DNA of 57,484 bases from Ferruginibacter sp. (GTDB taxonomy: Bacteria > Bacteroidota > Bacteroidia > Chitinophagales > Chitinophagaceae). This document shows positions 35,868-47,105 of this stretch, piece after piece (the first letter of the stretch is position 1; every line of letters starts with the position of its first letter). Under the pieces are notes generated by a model, which did not search any database, was not told the origin of the DNA, and saw only the letters and a program-made list of their open reading frames with translations. Location: assembly GCA_019638635.1 (NCBI GenBank), contig JAHBTM010000010.1:1-57484 (forward strand), read 5' to 3'. Made by a program: the position numbers and the translations under genes.

Positions 35868-38800
35868 TTGCTGGTCATTTTGATCCTGCTCATCACACTC
35901 ATTGTGTTGATCAACCTTCCCCCTGTGCAAACCTGGCTGGTAAAACAGGCTGCCGGATATTTCTCTGATGAACTGGGTACAAAGGTTTCAATTAAAAAGG
36001 TAAACTTCAGACTGTTTAATAAACTGGTGCTGGAAGAGTTGCTGGTAGAGGATAAACAATCTGATACACTGTTATTTGCCGGTGCGGCGCAGGTAAATGT
36101 AACCGACTGGTTCTTTGTGAAAGATAAGATTACATTGAAGTACCTGAGTTTAGAGGATGCCAAAGTGCATATGAAGCGTACCGATTCTGTGTGGAATTAT
36201 CAGTTCATCGCCGATTATTTTGCAGGCCCCAAAAAAAACAAAAAGAAAAAGAGTGCCATAGAGTTTAACCTGAAGGAACTGCATTTCAACCGGGTACATT
36301 TTATAAAAGAGGATCGCTGGATTGGACAACGCATGGCTGTTTCACTCGAAAAAGCAGGTGTTTGGGTGGAGGGGCTCGATATGAAAAAGCAAAGCCTCAT
36401 TATTCGGGAAATTGCACTCCACAAACCCGTATTTGAACAATCTGATTTTCAGGGTAACCGCCCAACACGCCCCCCATCTATTAAAAACATACTCAAAGGT
36501 GGCCAATTTCAATGGAACAATGGCGGCTGGAACATCTTGCTTCGAAAACTGAATGTAACAGCCGGAGCATTTAAAAATGATAAAGAAACCCTTCGGGATT
36601 CGTATGTCGATCAATTTGACGGGCAGCATATTCACTTTACGGATATCAACGGCTCTCTGGATTCTGTAGTGCTTTCCGGCGATACAGTACGTGCTATTGC
36701 CCACATATCAACCAAAGAAAAAAGCGGCCTCCATATTCGTCAGCTCAATGCCCGCCTTCATTTTTCTCCGGTGCTGTTTGAATTTAAAGATTTGTTGCTG
36801 GAAACGGATAAAAGTACACTGGGGAATTATTATTCCATGTCGTATGAAAGTTTTAAAGCCGACATGGGCCAGTTCATACACAATGTGTACCTGGATGCAC
36901 GGTTTGAACGCAGTACGCTCAACAGCGACGACCTGGCCATATTTGCCCCTGCATTGAAAAACTGGAAAAGAGTATTCAATATCCATGGAAAATTTAAGGG
37001 AACAGTTGACAACTTCAGTGCCCGTGAAGTGGATATTCAAAGCGGCATGTCGGCATACAAAGGCACACTGGCTATACGTGGATTACCGGATATGAACAGT
37101 ACATTCCTTGACATTGAAGCGGATGCACTCGCCACCCATTACTACGATGCCATTCAAATTATGCCGGCACTCAGGCAAGTGAAACAACCCCGTATCAGCA
37201 GTCTGGGGGCGATTCAATTCACAGGCTCGTTCACCGGATTCCTCAATGATTTTGTTACGCACGGAGTAATCAAAACGCATATAGGAACCCTCCACGCCGA
37301 TTTGAACATGAAGTTGCCGGAAAAAGGGGTTCCGGCCTACTCGGGCACACTGTCTGCAAACCGGTTCAACATAGGCCGGTTTTTAAATGTACCGAAGTTG
37401 GGACCCATTACATTTAAAGGGAATGTAGCTGGCGTGGGTTTTTCCGCCAACGACCTGAACATGAATTTCGATGGAACCGTTTCACAAATGTATTATAACG
37501 GCAAGCCATACACGAATATTAGTGTGGTGGGAGATTTTGATCCGAAATTCTTTAAAGGACATCTCTCGATTAACGATCCGAAACTACGTTTGAAAACACT
37601 CGATGGCACCATCCGACTGGAAGGTGAAGAAATGGAGATTAACGCCGATGCCGATTTGGAATATGCAGATTTACAAGCGTTGGGTATATCGAAAGACAGT
37701 ATGCAACTCAAAGGGTTGTTCAATGTGAATTTTACCGGTAGTAATATTGATAATTTCCTTGGATACGCCAGGATAACGAATGCTGAATTGATGCACGAAG
37801 GGCAGCAACTTTCTTTTGATTCACTTACACTGAATTCATGGATTGAAGACGATATCAAACACCTTTCTCTCAGCACCAATGAACTGGATGCATCCATCAC
37901 CGGCAAATTCAACATTTTAGACCTTCCCAACTCATTCAAATTTTTCCTCAGCAGGTATTATCCAAATTACATCGGGAAACCGGATTATGCAGTGAGTGAT
38001 CAGGATTTTACCTTTCAGGTGGAAACCCGCGAAGTTGCTCAATATGTACGATTATTTGACAAACGCCTGAACGGATTTAATGACGCCGTGATCAGTGGAA
38101 AACTCGACATCATTAATTCAGAACTGGATTTAAAAGCGAGTATCCCGGGTTTCAGTTATCAGGATAAACAATTGAATCATGTGGAACTCACAGGGGAAGG
38201 AAATTCCACAACAGTGAGTATGGACATTACCGCGGGCAACATCAAAATATCCGATAGCCTTCAATTTCCTAAAACACAAATCAAGTTATCTTCCAGCAAT
38301 GATATTTCATTCATCAATATTAAAACCAGTGCTGACAAAACCCTGAATGATGCTGAGCTCAATGCCAGCGTTCAAACATTACCGGATGGTGTTAAAATCA
38401 GATTCTTCCCTTCATCTTTTATACTGAATGATAAGAAATGGGAACTGGCCAAAGACGGAGAATTAACCATCCGCAAACAATTTGTAGATGCCAACGAAAT
38501 CCGATTTGTACATAAAGACCAGCAAATTATCATTGATTCGGAACTGTCTGATGAAACCGATCAAACCCACCTTACGGCCAGACTGCAAAATGTTCGGTTA
38601 CAGGATTTCACTCCCCTGTTTATGCGAAATCCGAAATTATCGGGAGCCGTTAGCGGGAAAGCCAAACTCTCTAACCTTTTCGGAAAACAAACCGTTGAAT
38701 TTGAAGGTAGTGCCGACAGCTTTGCATTGAACGACCGATACATTGGTAGTGTTACCCTCGATGCAGCCCTGAACAATGGTACCGGAGAACTCACGTTTGA

Positions 38801-40565
38801 TGCTGCCGCGAAAGATTCAGGATATGATTTTCAACTTTCAGGAGAAATGAACCTGAAAGATTCTACCCGTGCAATGGCGATACAACTGGATGCAGAGGAG
38901 ATGAATCTTGAAATCCTGGAGCCTTTCCTGGGTACCATTTTTTCCGACATGAAAGGTATCGCCAAAACAAACCTCAAAGTATATGGGGAACCTCGCAGGC
39001 TTTTCCTGGTGGGTGATGCGTATCTGGATTCTGCATCATTCCTGATTGCGTATACACAGTGCCGTTATAGCATTGCACGTCAACGCATTCAATTCAACAA
39101 AGATGAAATAAACCTCGGGCGTTTACGCCTCACCGATACCCTCGGTAACAGCGGTACGCTTACCGGAAAAATCGGACATGAATTTTTTGACAAACTATAT
39201 TTCGACAATCTCCGTCTGGAAACATCGAAGATGATGCTGCTGAACACCAACGCCGTTCACAATGAGCAATTTTATGGCAGTGTGATCGGTTACGCAAACA
39301 TGCAAATCAATGGCCCGCTCACCAATCTGGTGATGAATATCAAAGGACAGCCCAATGCAACAGACACGAGTTATATTTATCTTCCCACCGGTTCTACCTC
39401 ACTGGAAACAGCCACAGTAGATTATATAGAGTTTGTCAAGTTCGGGGAACTGATGGAAGAACCCAAGTTTGCCGAAGAAACCAATATACTGGTGATACTT
39501 GATATTGATGCCACCCCTTCGTGTAAGGTAAATGTTATATTAGATGAAGAAACGGGTGACGTACTCAAAGCACAAGGCAACGGAAAACTGAGCATTCGTG
39601 TGGGCAACAAAGAACCGATGTCTATGCGTGGCCGTTATGTGCTAACCAAAGGAGAATACAATTTCAATTTTCAAACATTTCTGCAAAAACCTTTCTTGCT
39701 CACTGAGGGCGGAAGCATATCCTGGAACGGAGATCCGTATCAGGCCATCATTGATATAGAAGCGGAGTACATTGCCAAACGCGTGGATGTAAGTGTACTG
39801 GCTACTGCAGGCGGATACCGCCAGAGAGAAGATGTAACGATTGTTGCCCAACTCACCGGTGTCCTGCAAAAACCGGATATTCAATTCGACATTCAGCTAC
39901 CGGATAAAAGCGAGATTAAGAATGATTACATCGCTGCCAAAAAACTCGCTGATTTCAGAAATGATCAGGCTGAAATGTACAAACAGGTGGCCAGCCTTTT
40001 GTTGTTCAACAGCTTTATTGCCGGCACGCAATCATTCCTGTCTGCTGAAAACACCCTCACCTTTGCCACCAGCACCATCGGTGGCATCATGAGCGGATTG
40101 CTAACGAACATGCTGAACAAAGAACTGGAAAGAGCCACCAAAGGCATATTATCTACCTACGTTGAAATCAACCCAACCATCAACCTGCAAACAGCAGCCA
40201 ATCAGTTACAAGCGAATGTGAAAGCCGGATTGACCTTCAATTTCAGTAAGCGTTTATTCATGCTCGTGGGTGGTAATTTGGAATACAACAACCCCGCTAC
40301 ATTGCAACTGGCACGGCGCGGATTGCTCACGCCCGACATTACCATTGAGTGGCTATTGAATAAGGATGGTTCGCTGCGGATTGTAGGATTCAACAGAACC
40401 AGTATTGACTTAACGATAGGCCAACGCAACCGCTCGGGTGTGCAACTTTCTTACCGGAAAGATTTTAATCGCTTAACTGATATCTTCAAAAGCAAAAAAC
40501 AAATTGAAGCGCTAAACCTGAAGCGCCGCAATGAAAGAGATGCCACCCATGTGAAGGAAAATTAA
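35868..40565 (+). CDS. TamB-like translocation and assembly module protein (DUF490)
   Basis: Very long AsmA/TamB-type protein (1565 residues from this start): an N-terminal membrane anchor ([21 protein letters not shown]) and then a repeat-rich beta-helical groove thought to move lipids or outer-membrane proteins across the periplasm. The C-terminal DUF490 domain is clear: [50 protein letters not shown], and a late Ile/Asn-rich segment. The start is odd: in frame upstream, bases 35835-35867 encode LRRFFKILKRI, the basic lead such proteins have, but no ATG or GTG lies between the stop at 35829 and TTG 35868. CTG at 35835 is a serious alternative. The stop overlaps ribBA on the other strand. 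Confidence 0.9.
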   Translation: MLVILILLITLIVLINLPPVQTWLVKQAAGYFSDELGTKVSIKKVNFRLFNKLVLEELLVEDKQSDTLLFAGAAQVNVTDWFFVKDKITLKYLSLEDAKVHMKRTDSVWNYQFIADYFAGPKKNKKKKSAIEFNLKELHFNRVHFIKEDRWIGQRMAVSLEKAGVWVEGLDMKKQSLIIREIALHKPVFEQSDFQGNRPTRPPSIKNILKGGQFQWNNGGWNILLRKLNVTAGAFKNDKETLRDSYVDQFDGQHIHFTDINGSLDSVVLSGDTVRAIAHISTKEKSGLHIRQLNARLHFSPVLFEFKDLLLETDKSTLGNYYSMSYESFKADMGQFIHNVYLDARFERSTLNSDDLAIFAPALKNWKRVFNIHGKFKGTVDNFSAREVDIQSGMSAYKGTLAIRGLPDMNSTFLDIEADALATHYYDAIQIMPALRQVKQPRISSLGAIQFTGSFTGFLNDFVTHGVIKTHIGTLHADLNMKLPEKGVPAYSGTLSANRFNIGRFLNVPKLGPITFKGNVAGVGFSANDLNMNFDGTVSQMYYNGKPYTNISVVGDFDPKFFKGHLSINDPKLRLKTLDGTIRLEGEEMEINADADLEYADLQALGISKDSMQLKGLFNVNFTGSNIDNFLGYARITNAELMHEGQQLSFDSLTLNSWIEDDIKHLSLSTNELDASITGKFNILDLPNSFKFFLSRYYPNYIGKPDYAVSDQDFTFQVETREVAQYVRLFDKRLNGFNDAVISGKLDIINSELDLKASIPGFSYQDKQLNHVELTGEGNSTTVSMDITAGNIKISDSLQFPKTQIKLSSSNDISFINIKTSADKTLNDAELNASVQTLPDGVKIRFFPSSFILNDKKWELAKDGELTIRKQFVDANEIRFVHKDQQIIIDSELSDETDQTHLTARLQNVRLQDFTPLFMRNPKLSGAVSGKAKLSNLFGKQTVEFEGSADSFALNDRYIGSVTLDAALNNGTGELTFDAAAKDSGYDFQLSGEMNLKDSTRAMAIQLDAEEMNLEILEPFLGTIFSDMKGIAKTNLKVYGEPRRLFLVGDAYLDSASFLIAYTQCRYSIARQRIQFNKDEINLGRLRLTDTLGNSGTLTGKIGHEFFDKLYFDNLRLETSKMMLLNTNAVHNEQFYGSVIGYANMQINGPLTNLVMNIKGQPNATDTSYIYLPTGSTSLETATVDYIEFVKFGELMEEPKFAEETNILVILDIDATPSCKVNVILDEETGDVLKAQGNGKLSIRVGNKEPMSMRGRYVLTKGEYNFNFQTFLQKPFLLTEGGSISWNGDPYQAIIDIEAEYIAKRVDVSVLATAGGYRQREDVTIVAQLTGVLQKPDIQFDIQLPDKSEIKNDYIAAKKLADFRNDQAEMYKQVASLLLFNSFIAGTQSFLSAENTLTFATSTIGGIMSGLLTNMLNKELERATKGILSTYVEINPTINLQTAANQLQANVKAGLTFNFSKRLFMLVGGNLEYNNPATLQLARRGLLTPDITIEWLLNKDGSLRIVGFNRTSIDLTIGQRNRSGVQLSYRKDFNRLTDIFKSKKQIEALNLKRRNERDATHVKEN

Positions 40566-41773
40566 GGCAGTAAACTGTTCAATATTTCATGTCCGAGTTT
40601 ATCCCGTTTGGTTTGCAGGTATTTTTCGTTGTGTATGTTGGGTTTCATTTCAATAGGAATGGCTTCTGTAATTTCAAGCCCATATCCCAGTAACCCAGCA
40701 CGTTTGCGCGGATTATTGCTGATCAGTTTCATTTTGGAAACACCCAAATGACGCAGAATTTGTGCACCCACCCCGTAATCTCTTTCATCCATTCCAAAAC
40801 CCAGTTTTAAATTGGCTTCTACTGTATCCATGCCTTCTTCCTGCAATTTATATGCCTTGAGTTTGTTCAGTAAACCAATCCCCCGCCCCTCCTGATTCAT
40901 GTACAACAAAATACCTTTTCCGGCAGATTCAATCATCTGCATGGCCGCATGTAACTGCTCCCCGCAATCGCAACGCAGTGAACCGAGAATGTCTCCTGTC
41001 ATACAACTGCTGTGCACACGCACCGGTACCGATTCCTCAGCACTCCAATGGCCTTTCATCAGGGCCATGTGTATGTCGCCTGTATTTACTTGTTTGAATG
41101 CGATTAAATCAAACACCCCGTAGAGTGTAGGCATTTGAACACGCACTTCTTCTTCAATTAAACTTTCAGTTTGCAAGCGATATTCTATCAAGTCTTTGAT
41201 AGATATAATTTTCAGGTTAAACTTTTCGGCAATCTTCAACAAATCGGGTAAACGCGCCATAGAACCATCTTCGTTCATGATTTCAACCAATGCACCCGCG
41301 GGGGCAAATCCTGCGAGTCGCGCAATATCTATGGTTGCTTCTGTATGTCCTGCCCTGCGCAATACGCCACCCTTCTTGGCTTTTAGCGGAAAGATGTGCC
41401 CTGGCCTGCCGAAATCTTCAGCAGTTATAGATGGATCAATTAAAGCACGTATGGTTTTAGAACGATCATGTGCTGAAATACCGGTGGTACATCCATGTCC
41501 CAGTAAATCAATACTTACGGTAAATGCAGTTTCATGAGCTGAGGTATTATCCACCACCATCGGATGCAATTTCAATTCGCGGCAACGCTCTTCGGTGAGC
41601 GAGGCGCAAATCAAACCGCGGCCATGCGTTGACATGAAATTGATAACCTCCGGCGTTACATTATCTGCTGCTGTAACAAAGTCGCCTTCATTCTCTCTGT
41701 CTTCATCATCCACAACAATAATCAATTTGCCATTTCGCACATCTTCAATCGCTTCCTCAATGGTGTTTAACAT
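40562..41773 (-). CDS. ribBA: Bifunctional DHBP synthase / GTP cyclohydrolase II (riboflavin synthesis)
   Basis: Makes the two precursors of riboflavin: 3,4-dihydroxy-2-butanone 4-phosphate from ribulose 5-phosphate, and the pyrimidine from GTP. The N-terminal RibB half (about 1-200) has [37 protein letters not shown] and [15 protein letters not shown]. The C-terminal RibA half has [20 protein letters not shown] with its three zinc cysteines and [14 protein letters not shown] chose ATG 41773 (403 residues); the frame is open to 41827 but the extra 18 residues are atypical. No FMN riboswitch is visible upstream. It is convergent with tamB, the two stop codons sharing three bases. Confidence 0.96.
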   Translation of the reverse strand: MLNTIEEAIEDVRNGKLIIVVDDEDRENEGDFVTAADNVTPEVINFMSTHGRGLICASLTEERCRELKLHPMVVDNTSAHETAFTVSIDLLGHGCTTGISAHDRSKTIRALIDPSITAEDFGRPGHIFPLKAKKGGVLRRAGHTEATIDIARLAGFAPAGALVEIMNEDGSMARLPDLLKIAEKFNLKIISIKDLIEYRLQTESLIEEEVRVQMPTLYGVFDLIAFKQVNTGDIHMALMKGHWSAEESVPVRVHSSCMTGDILGSLRCDCGEQLHAAMQMIESAGKGILLYMNQEGRGIGLLNKLKAYKLQEEGMDTVEANLKLGFGMDERDYGVGAQILRHLGVSKMKLISNNPRKRAGLLGYGLEITEAIPIEMKPNIHNEKYLQTKRDKLGHEILNSLLP

Positions 41774-41878
41774 TGTAAAAAATTTTTGCAAAGTTACTCT
41801 ACCACATTCACACTCCGTCCAATTCATTCGCTCCGAAAGGTACCTGTGAATCCTAACAATATGTTAATAAAAGTTCAA

Positions 41879-41907
41879 TTGCAGTGATTAAATATTGTGT
41901 TTCTTTG
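41879..41907 (+). promoter_or_regulatory. Possible promoter of the TonB-dependent receptor gene
   Basis: TTG at 41879-41881 and TTTCTTTG at 41900-41907, 18 bases apart, resemble the TTTG / TAnnTTTG promoter pair, but the -7 box lacks the A at its second place. It lies 23 bases before the receptor ATG. Confidence 0.3.
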
Positions 41908-41929
41908 CATTACAACAATCCGACAGTAT

Positions 41930-44900
41930 ATGAATATTAAAAATTTACTATTTGTAATAGCTTTATTTATAGCTATTCCAATCGCATCCAAAGCACAGGT
42001 AACTACCAGTAGCCTGACCGGTTATGTTAAAAATGAAACGGGCGAAGCGATGGTAGGAAGCACGGTAGAATTGGTGCATATTCCAACCGGTACCACCTAC
42101 CGGACTGTTTCGCGTAAGGGTGGCCGTTATGATTTAGTGAACCTCATTCCGGGCGGGCCTTATAAGCTCACCATTTCTAATGTAGGGTACACGCCTTTCA
42201 CGGAACCTTCGCTCAATCTGCCCTTAGGTGAGAATACGCGGGTGGATGGAGATCTGGCCTCAACTGCTACCAGTTTAGAAGGGGTGGTTGTTTCCGGCAC
42301 ATCTACCTCTCCGGCACGTAAAAAAACCGGAGCCGGTACCAATATCAGCAATCAGCAAATCAATGCATTGCCTACGTTGAGCAGAAGCATTCAGGATTTC
42401 ACCCGTTTAACACCACAGGCAAATGGCAACTCCTTTGCCGGTGCCAACAACCGTTTCAACAACATCACCATTGATGGTGCGGTAAATAATGATGTGTTCG
42501 GATTGTCGGGTTCAGGTACGCCGGGCGGACAAGCCGCAACGACGCCGATATCCCTCGATGCCATTCAGGAAATACAGGTAGTGCTGGCTCCATACGATGT
42601 AACGTATGGCAATTTCACCGGTGGTGGTGTAAATGCCGTTACCCGTTCCGGAACCAACCAGTTTGAAGGTTCTGTTTATTATTTCATGCGCAATGAAAAT
42701 ACAATCGGGAAAGATGTGGTTACCCGCCAGAAATCAACCAAGTTCGACGACAATCAATTTGGTGCTCGCATTGGCGGCCCCATCATCAAGAATAAATTAT
42801 TCTTCTTTATCAACGGAGAGATGGCCAGAAGAACAGCACCCACCCTGTTTAACGCCGGTGAAGATGGTGCTATGCTCACAGAGCAGGAAGCCATTGACCT
42901 GAGAGATGATGTACTCACGCGTTTCAACTATGACATGGGTGGATATGCTCCGTTGAACGCCGAAACACAAAGTAACAAATTGTTTGGCCGTGTAGACTGG
43001 AATATCAATGATAACCATCGCTTAACAGTGCGTCATAATTACATCAAAGCTTTTGACGACAATATCAGCCGTTCTGCCAACTTGTTCCGCTTTGAAAACA
43101 ACACGTACCGTTTCAACAACGAACAGCACATTACAGTTGCAGAACTAAGAAGTAAGTTCGGACGCAATGTTACCAACAACCTCATCATCGGTAACCACCG
43201 CATCAGAGATTTCAGAACTACATACGGAGCTTATTTCCCATCTGTAGAAATCAGTCATATCGGTGGAACCATTCAATTCGGTTCTGAAAGAAGTTCTACT
43301 GCCAATGAATTAGATCAGGATATTATAGAAGTAACCAACAACCTGAAAATCTTCAAAGGCAAACACACGTTCACCGTGGGTACACACAATGAATTCTTCC
43401 AGTTCAGAAATTTGTTCATCAACAATGCAAACGGAAGATGGCGTTTTGGTTCATTGAACGACTGGTATGCCAATGCACCCCGTCAGTTTGATGTAACTTA
43501 CTCAGCCAACAAAGCTGAAAATCTTCGACCTGCTGCCGAGTTCAAAGCCGCACAATTGGGTTTCTATATTCAGGACGAAATTCAATTCAATCCTAAATTC
43601 CGCTTAACGGTTGGCTTGCGTGCCGATATGCCTATTATAAATACTACTCCGGCCTACAACCGCGTAGTGGATTCTACTTTTGGAGGAAAATACACTACCA
43701 CTACTTTACCCGAAAGGCAATTGTTGTGGGCTCCCCGTGTTGGATTTAATTATGATGTAGAAGGAAACCGCAAAACCATCGTTCGTGGTGGTATAGGGGT
43801 GTTTACCGGCCGTGTGCCTTTTGTATGGATTGCAAATCAATTCGCTTACACCGGGTTGTTGTTAAGCACTACCAGCCAGGTAGATAACACGCCTACCACT
43901 GCACCATATACCGTGAATGATGGGAACGGATTTACACCGGATGTAGACCCATCTACCATTGGTGTGGCTTCCGGTTCCAGCTTCGAGGTGAACCTGATTG
44001 ATAAAAAGTTCAAGTTGCCTCAGGTGTTGCGTTTCAACCTGGGTATCGACAAAAAATTACCGGGTGATGTAAACCTGACCATCGAAGCGTTGTATTCAAA
44101 AACATTGAACAATGTATTGTATCAGGATATAAACCTCACAGCCCCTGTGGGCACGGTGAACCCTATTTACAACAACGGTTTTGATGATCGTATTGCCTAT
44201 GCATCCTCGAATGCCGGCCGTCGAATTAACCCGAACATCACCACTGCTATACTTACTACCAATACAGATGAAGGATACTCATTCAATGCAGGATTTACTT
44301 TGAATAAAACCTGGAAACATTTCTTCGGACAAGTTTCTTATAACTTCAACAATGCGCAGGATGTGAACAGTGGTACAAGTTCTACGGCCCTCTCTAACTG
44401 GGAATTTGTACAGGTAGTTGGAAATCCGAACAATCCCCCACTGGCCACATCTTCCCATGAGTTACGTCATCGTTTTACCGGTGTGTTCTCTACTAACTTT
44501 GAATATGCCAAACATTTCAAAACAACCGTTTCTTTGTTCTATCAGGGTAATACCGGTCGTCCGTTCACATATCTCGTAAATGGTGATTTGAACAGTGACG
44601 GAAGATTTGGTAACGATTTATTGTATGTTCCGGCAGATCCATCACAAATTACCTTCATTGATCGTTTAAGTTCATCGGGTGCGGTGATACAAACGGCTGC
44701 AGAACAATCTGCTCAGTTTTTTGCTTTCATTGAAAACGATCCATACTTATCTAAACGTAAAGGAAAATATGCAGAAAGAAACGGTGCAGAAACTCCCTTT
44801 GAGCATGTGATTGACATGCGTATTGCGCAAGATTTCTTCGTACATGTAAACGGTAAAAAACACAACCTGCAACTTACGTTGGATATTTTCAATATCACTA

Positions 44901-45091
44901 ACCTGATCAACAAAGATTGGGGTCGCCAGTATTTTGTATCAAATCAGGCATACACATTGTTATCTACTGTTTCGCGTGGTTCCGGAGCGAACCAACAAAT
45001 TGGTTATAACTACACCGAACGTGTTCCCTGGACTACTTCATTCGGTTCAAGATGGCAAGGCCAGATTGGCTTGCGTTATAGCTTTAATTAA
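41930..45091 (+). CDS. Oar-like TonB-dependent receptor with carboxypeptidase-regulatory-like domain
   Basis: Outer-membrane receptor of 1053 residues. The signal peptide (LLFVIALFIAIPIASKAQ) is followed by a carboxypeptidase regulatory-like beta-sandwich (SSLTGYVKNETGEAMVGSTV, YRTVSRKGGRYDLVNLIPGG), then a plug domain (QQINALPTLSRSIQDFTRLT, NNITIDGAVNNDVFG, VNAVTRSGTNQFEGSVYYFM) and a large barrel ending in an aromatic residue (GQIGLRYSFN). These are the marks of Oar-like proteins, not of SusC: no SusD partner is adjacent and the CNA-like SusC lead is absent. Oar exports a signal protein in Myxococcus; the ligand here is unknown. ATG 41930 is preferred over GTG 41897 because the signal peptide starts there. 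Followed by a terminator. Confidence 0.92.
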   Translation: MNIKNLLFVIALFIAIPIASKAQVTTSSLTGYVKNETGEAMVGSTVELVHIPTGTTYRTVSRKGGRYDLVNLIPGGPYKLTISNVGYTPFTEPSLNLPLGENTRVDGDLASTATSLEGVVVSGTSTSPARKKTGAGTNISNQQINALPTLSRSIQDFTRLTPQANGNSFAGANNRFNNITIDGAVNNDVFGLSGSGTPGGQAATTPISLDAIQEIQVVLAPYDVTYGNFTGGGVNAVTRSGTNQFEGSVYYFMRNENTIGKDVVTRQKSTKFDDNQFGARIGGPIIKNKLFFFINGEMARRTAPTLFNAGEDGAMLTEQEAIDLRDDVLTRFNYDMGGYAPLNAETQSNKLFGRVDWNINDNHRLTVRHNYIKAFDDNISRSANLFRFENNTYRFNNEQHITVAELRSKFGRNVTNNLIIGNHRIRDFRTTYGAYFPSVEISHIGGTIQFGSERSSTANELDQDIIEVTNNLKIFKGKHTFTVGTHNEFFQFRNLFINNANGRWRFGSLNDWYANAPRQFDVTYSANKAENLRPAAEFKAAQLGFYIQDEIQFNPKFRLTVGLRADMPIINTTPAYNRVVDSTFGGKYTTTTLPERQLLWAPRVGFNYDVEGNRKTIVRGGIGVFTGRVPFVWIANQFAYTGLLLSTTSQVDNTPTTAPYTVNDGNGFTPDVDPSTIGVASGSSFEVNLIDKKFKLPQVLRFNLGIDKKLPGDVNLTIEALYSKTLNNVLYQDINLTAPVGTVNPIYNNGFDDRIAYASSNAGRRINPNITTAILTTNTDEGYSFNAGFTLNKTWKHFFGQVSYNFNNAQDVNSGTSSTALSNWEFVQVVGNPNNPPLATSSHELRHRFTGVFSTNFEYAKHFKTTVSLFYQGNTGRPFTYLVNGDLNSDGRFGNDLLYVPADPSQITFIDRLSSSGAVIQTAAEQSAQFFAFIENDPYLSKRKGKYAERNGAETPFEHVIDMRIAQDFFVHVNGKKHNLQLTLDIFNITNLINKDWGRQYFVSNQAYTLLSTVSRGSGANQQIGYNYTERVPWTTSFGSRWQGQIGLRYSFN

Positions 45092-45110
45092 TGGATCAGA
45101 CCATCATTTC

Positions 45111-45144
45111 AAAAGCTGTCTTCTAACCGGAGACAGCTTTTTTT
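45111..45144 (+). terminator. Rho-independent terminator
   Basis: AAAAGCTGTCT (45111-45121) and AGACAGCTTTT (45131-45141) form an 11-bp stem with a 9-base loop and a T-run to 45144. It closes the receptor gene; four T's on the other strand might also serve the convergent esterase gene. Confidence 0.88.
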
Positions 45145-45181
45145 ATTTAAGAAAATAAAAGAAGTATGTGTTGTATGCTAC

Positions 45182-45967
45182 CTATGTCGTTTTTTTGCCC
45201 CAAGCCCAATGCAGGAAAACAGGGAATGCTTTAGCCCATGTAGCTACATCGTGTTTTCCATCCGGTAATTCGAGGTATTGAATGCGCTCTTCGGGATATC
45301 CTTTTTTATAGAGTTCACCGATTAAATACACGGTATCATCGATTACATCTATCACTCCATTGTGATTTCGGTCGGCTGTTTCATCCAGTATACCTACTTC
45401 AAAGAAAAACCTCAGCCACGGATAGTAATGGCCTTTCTTGATTTCCTGTTGCATGATTAAGTGCTTCTGCTCATCAAAGTAAGGCAATTCCTGCGCTATA
45501 GAACGCCACCAAAGGGAACCGCTGAAAACGCCTGCCAAGCTGAATTCCATTGGATATTTCCATACAATACTTAAAGCGCATAACCCGCCGAGGGAGAAAC
45601 CGGCAAACGCTTTTTCACGAAACGACTGAATTTGATATTGCTTGCGGATGTACGGGAGCAATTCTTCCAGCACAAACTGGCTATATAAACCGGCACGGGC
45701 GCCCCTGCCCTTGTAATCCGGCACATCTACCACCCCATATTCATTTTTGCGATCTGTACCGCAATGAATACCCACACACATGAGTTCTACACCGGATGCA
45801 GACAGAAAATCGCAATACATGGGCTCAAAGGGCATACGCTCCAAATCCTGCCCATCATTGATGAGCAGCAAGGCTAGTTGTCCGTTTGTATAGGTTTCAG
45901 GCAGATAACAATCGAAGATTACTTCTCGCTCCAAAAAAACAGACTGCAGGGTAAAGGTTTCTTTCAT
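45182..45967 (-). CDS. Putative esterase of the alpha/beta hydrolase fold (Fes/EsterD type)
   Basis: Cytosolic-looking alpha/beta hydrolase of 261 residues from ATG 45967. The sheet and nucleophile elbow are typical of the PF00756 group: REVIFDCYLPETY, ALLLINDGQD, FVLEELLPYIRKQY and AFAGFSLGGLCAL with the catalytic Ser; the final His is in PDGKHDVATWAKAFP. An unusual insert, ADRNHNGVIDVIDDT, has the DxNxNGxIDxxD spacing of EF-hand or dockerin calcium loops. ATG 45988 is another start; further upstream residues to 46102 look non-coding. It is divergent from the ATP-grasp/GCS2 pair and may process their product; that is inference from position. Confidence 0.85.
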   Translation of the reverse strand: MKETFTLQSVFLEREVIFDCYLPETYTNGQLALLLINDGQDLERMPFEPMYCDFLSASGVELMCVGIHCGTDRKNEYGVVDVPDYKGRGARAGLYSQFVLEELLPYIRKQYQIQSFREKAFAGFSLGGLCALSIVWKYPMEFSLAGVFSGSLWWRSIAQELPYFDEQKHLIMQQEIKKGHYYPWLRFFFEVGILDETADRNHNGVIDVIDDTVYLIGELYKKGYPEERIQYLELPDGKHDVATWAKAFPVFLHWAWGKKTT

Positions 45968-46116
45968 GCAGGTTACATCCGTTCCCATAAACATGTATAA
46001 ATATAAGCATCTAGCGCTAGAAAATGGCACTTTAGTAGCAAAAACATAATTTGTTTTATTAATGCTTACAAAATATATTTGGAAGCAACAGTATTCAATC
46101 ATGTAAAATTTAAAAG

Positions 46117-47070
46117 ATGAAAAAGATAGGTGTATTGTATGGAAAAGAAAGAAGTTTCCCGGAAGCTTTGGTACAAAAAATAAACAGTATGCAGGTACCC
46201 GGTATTATGGCAGAACCGGTACGTATTGATAAAGTCATGCAGGGTGAACCATGCGGATATGCCGTGATATTTGATCGTATATCGCACGACGTTCCATTCT
46301 ACAGAGCATACCTGAAAAATGCGGCTTTAACCGGTACTGCAGTCATCAATAATCCTTTTTGGTGGAGTGCAGATGAAAAGTTTTTCAATAATTGCCTCGC
46401 TACAAAAATTGAAGTGCCCGTTCCAAAAACGGTTATTCTTCCTTCAAGAAAAATGCCGGCGGATACATCTGCAGATTCTTTTTCCAATCTTTCCTATCCG
46501 TTAGACTGGGAAGGTATATTTAATTATGTTGGATTTCCGGCATATATGAAACCACATGCGGGAGGCGGATGGAAGAATGTATATAAAATTACCGACATGG
46601 ATGATTTCTTCAGTAAATATGCAGAAACCGAAGAACTCGTGATGTTGTTACAGGAAGAAATTGTTTTCGAAGAGTATTACAGATGCTATTGTGTAGGCGG
46701 AAAATATGTGAAGATTATGAGCTACGAACCCCGCAATCCGCACCACCTTCGGTATGCCGCTGATTTCAGGCCCGATCAAAAGAAACTAAAGATGCTGGAA
46801 GATATAGTCATCAGAATCAATCAATACCTTGGTTACGATTTCAACACCGTGGAACTGGCACTTCGCAACGGAGTACCATACGCCATCGACTTCTGCAATC
46901 CTGCTCCGGATGCTGACCGTGCCAGTGTGGGTGAAGAAAATTTTGCGTGGGTGGTAGATACGGTAGCAACCTATGCCGTGGAAAAAGCACAACATCACAA
47001 AGATGGTATGGATAATTTAACCTGGGGAGAATACATTAAAAAAAGTTCATCTAAACAAAAGCTGTACTAA
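46117..47070 (+). CDS. ATP-grasp ligase-like protein
   Basis: A 317-residue protein with the ATP-grasp layout. The N-terminal domain (KIGVLYGKERSFPEALVQKI) is followed by WWSADEKFFNNCLATKIEVPVPKT, equivalent to the lid start of RimK-like enzymes. YVGFPAYMKPHAGGGWKNVYKI carries the conserved Lys and Gly-rich loop, and LLQEEIVFEEYYRCYCVGGKYV and YDFNTVELALRNGVPYAID contain the Mg-binding acidic residues, ending DFCNPAPD. Such enzymes join a carboxylate to an amine through an acyl phosphate. It is followed 35 bases later by a GCS2-type carboxylate-amine ligase, so the two probably act in one small-molecule or short-peptide pathway. Substrate unknown. Confidence 0.8.
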   Translation: MKKIGVLYGKERSFPEALVQKINSMQVPGIMAEPVRIDKVMQGEPCGYAVIFDRISHDVPFYRAYLKNAALTGTAVINNPFWWSADEKFFNNCLATKIEVPVPKTVILPSRKMPADTSADSFSNLSYPLDWEGIFNYVGFPAYMKPHAGGGWKNVYKITDMDDFFSKYAETEELVMLLQEEIVFEEYYRCYCVGGKYVKIMSYEPRNPHHLRYAADFRPDQKKLKMLEDIVIRINQYLGYDFNTVELALRNGVPYAIDFCNPAPDADRASVGEENFAWVVDTVATYAVEKAQHHKDGMDNLTWGEYIKKSSSKQKLY

Positions 47071-47105
47071 CGGTATAGCATACTCTAATATTTCAAATTT
47101 TCAAT

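Noticed and set aside
40562-40565. Overlapping stop codons of tamB and ribBA as a regulatory overlap
   Set aside because: A few-base convergent overlap, also seen at 48215-48218, is common in compact genomes and needs no special explanation.
41774-41929. FMN riboswitch upstream of ribBA
   Set aside because: The short leader has none of the conserved RFN-element sequences and cannot form its junction.
41930-45091. SusC/SusD polysaccharide utilisation locus
   Set aside because: The receptor has Oar-like features, and neither a SusD lipoprotein nor any glycoside hydrolase is adjacent.
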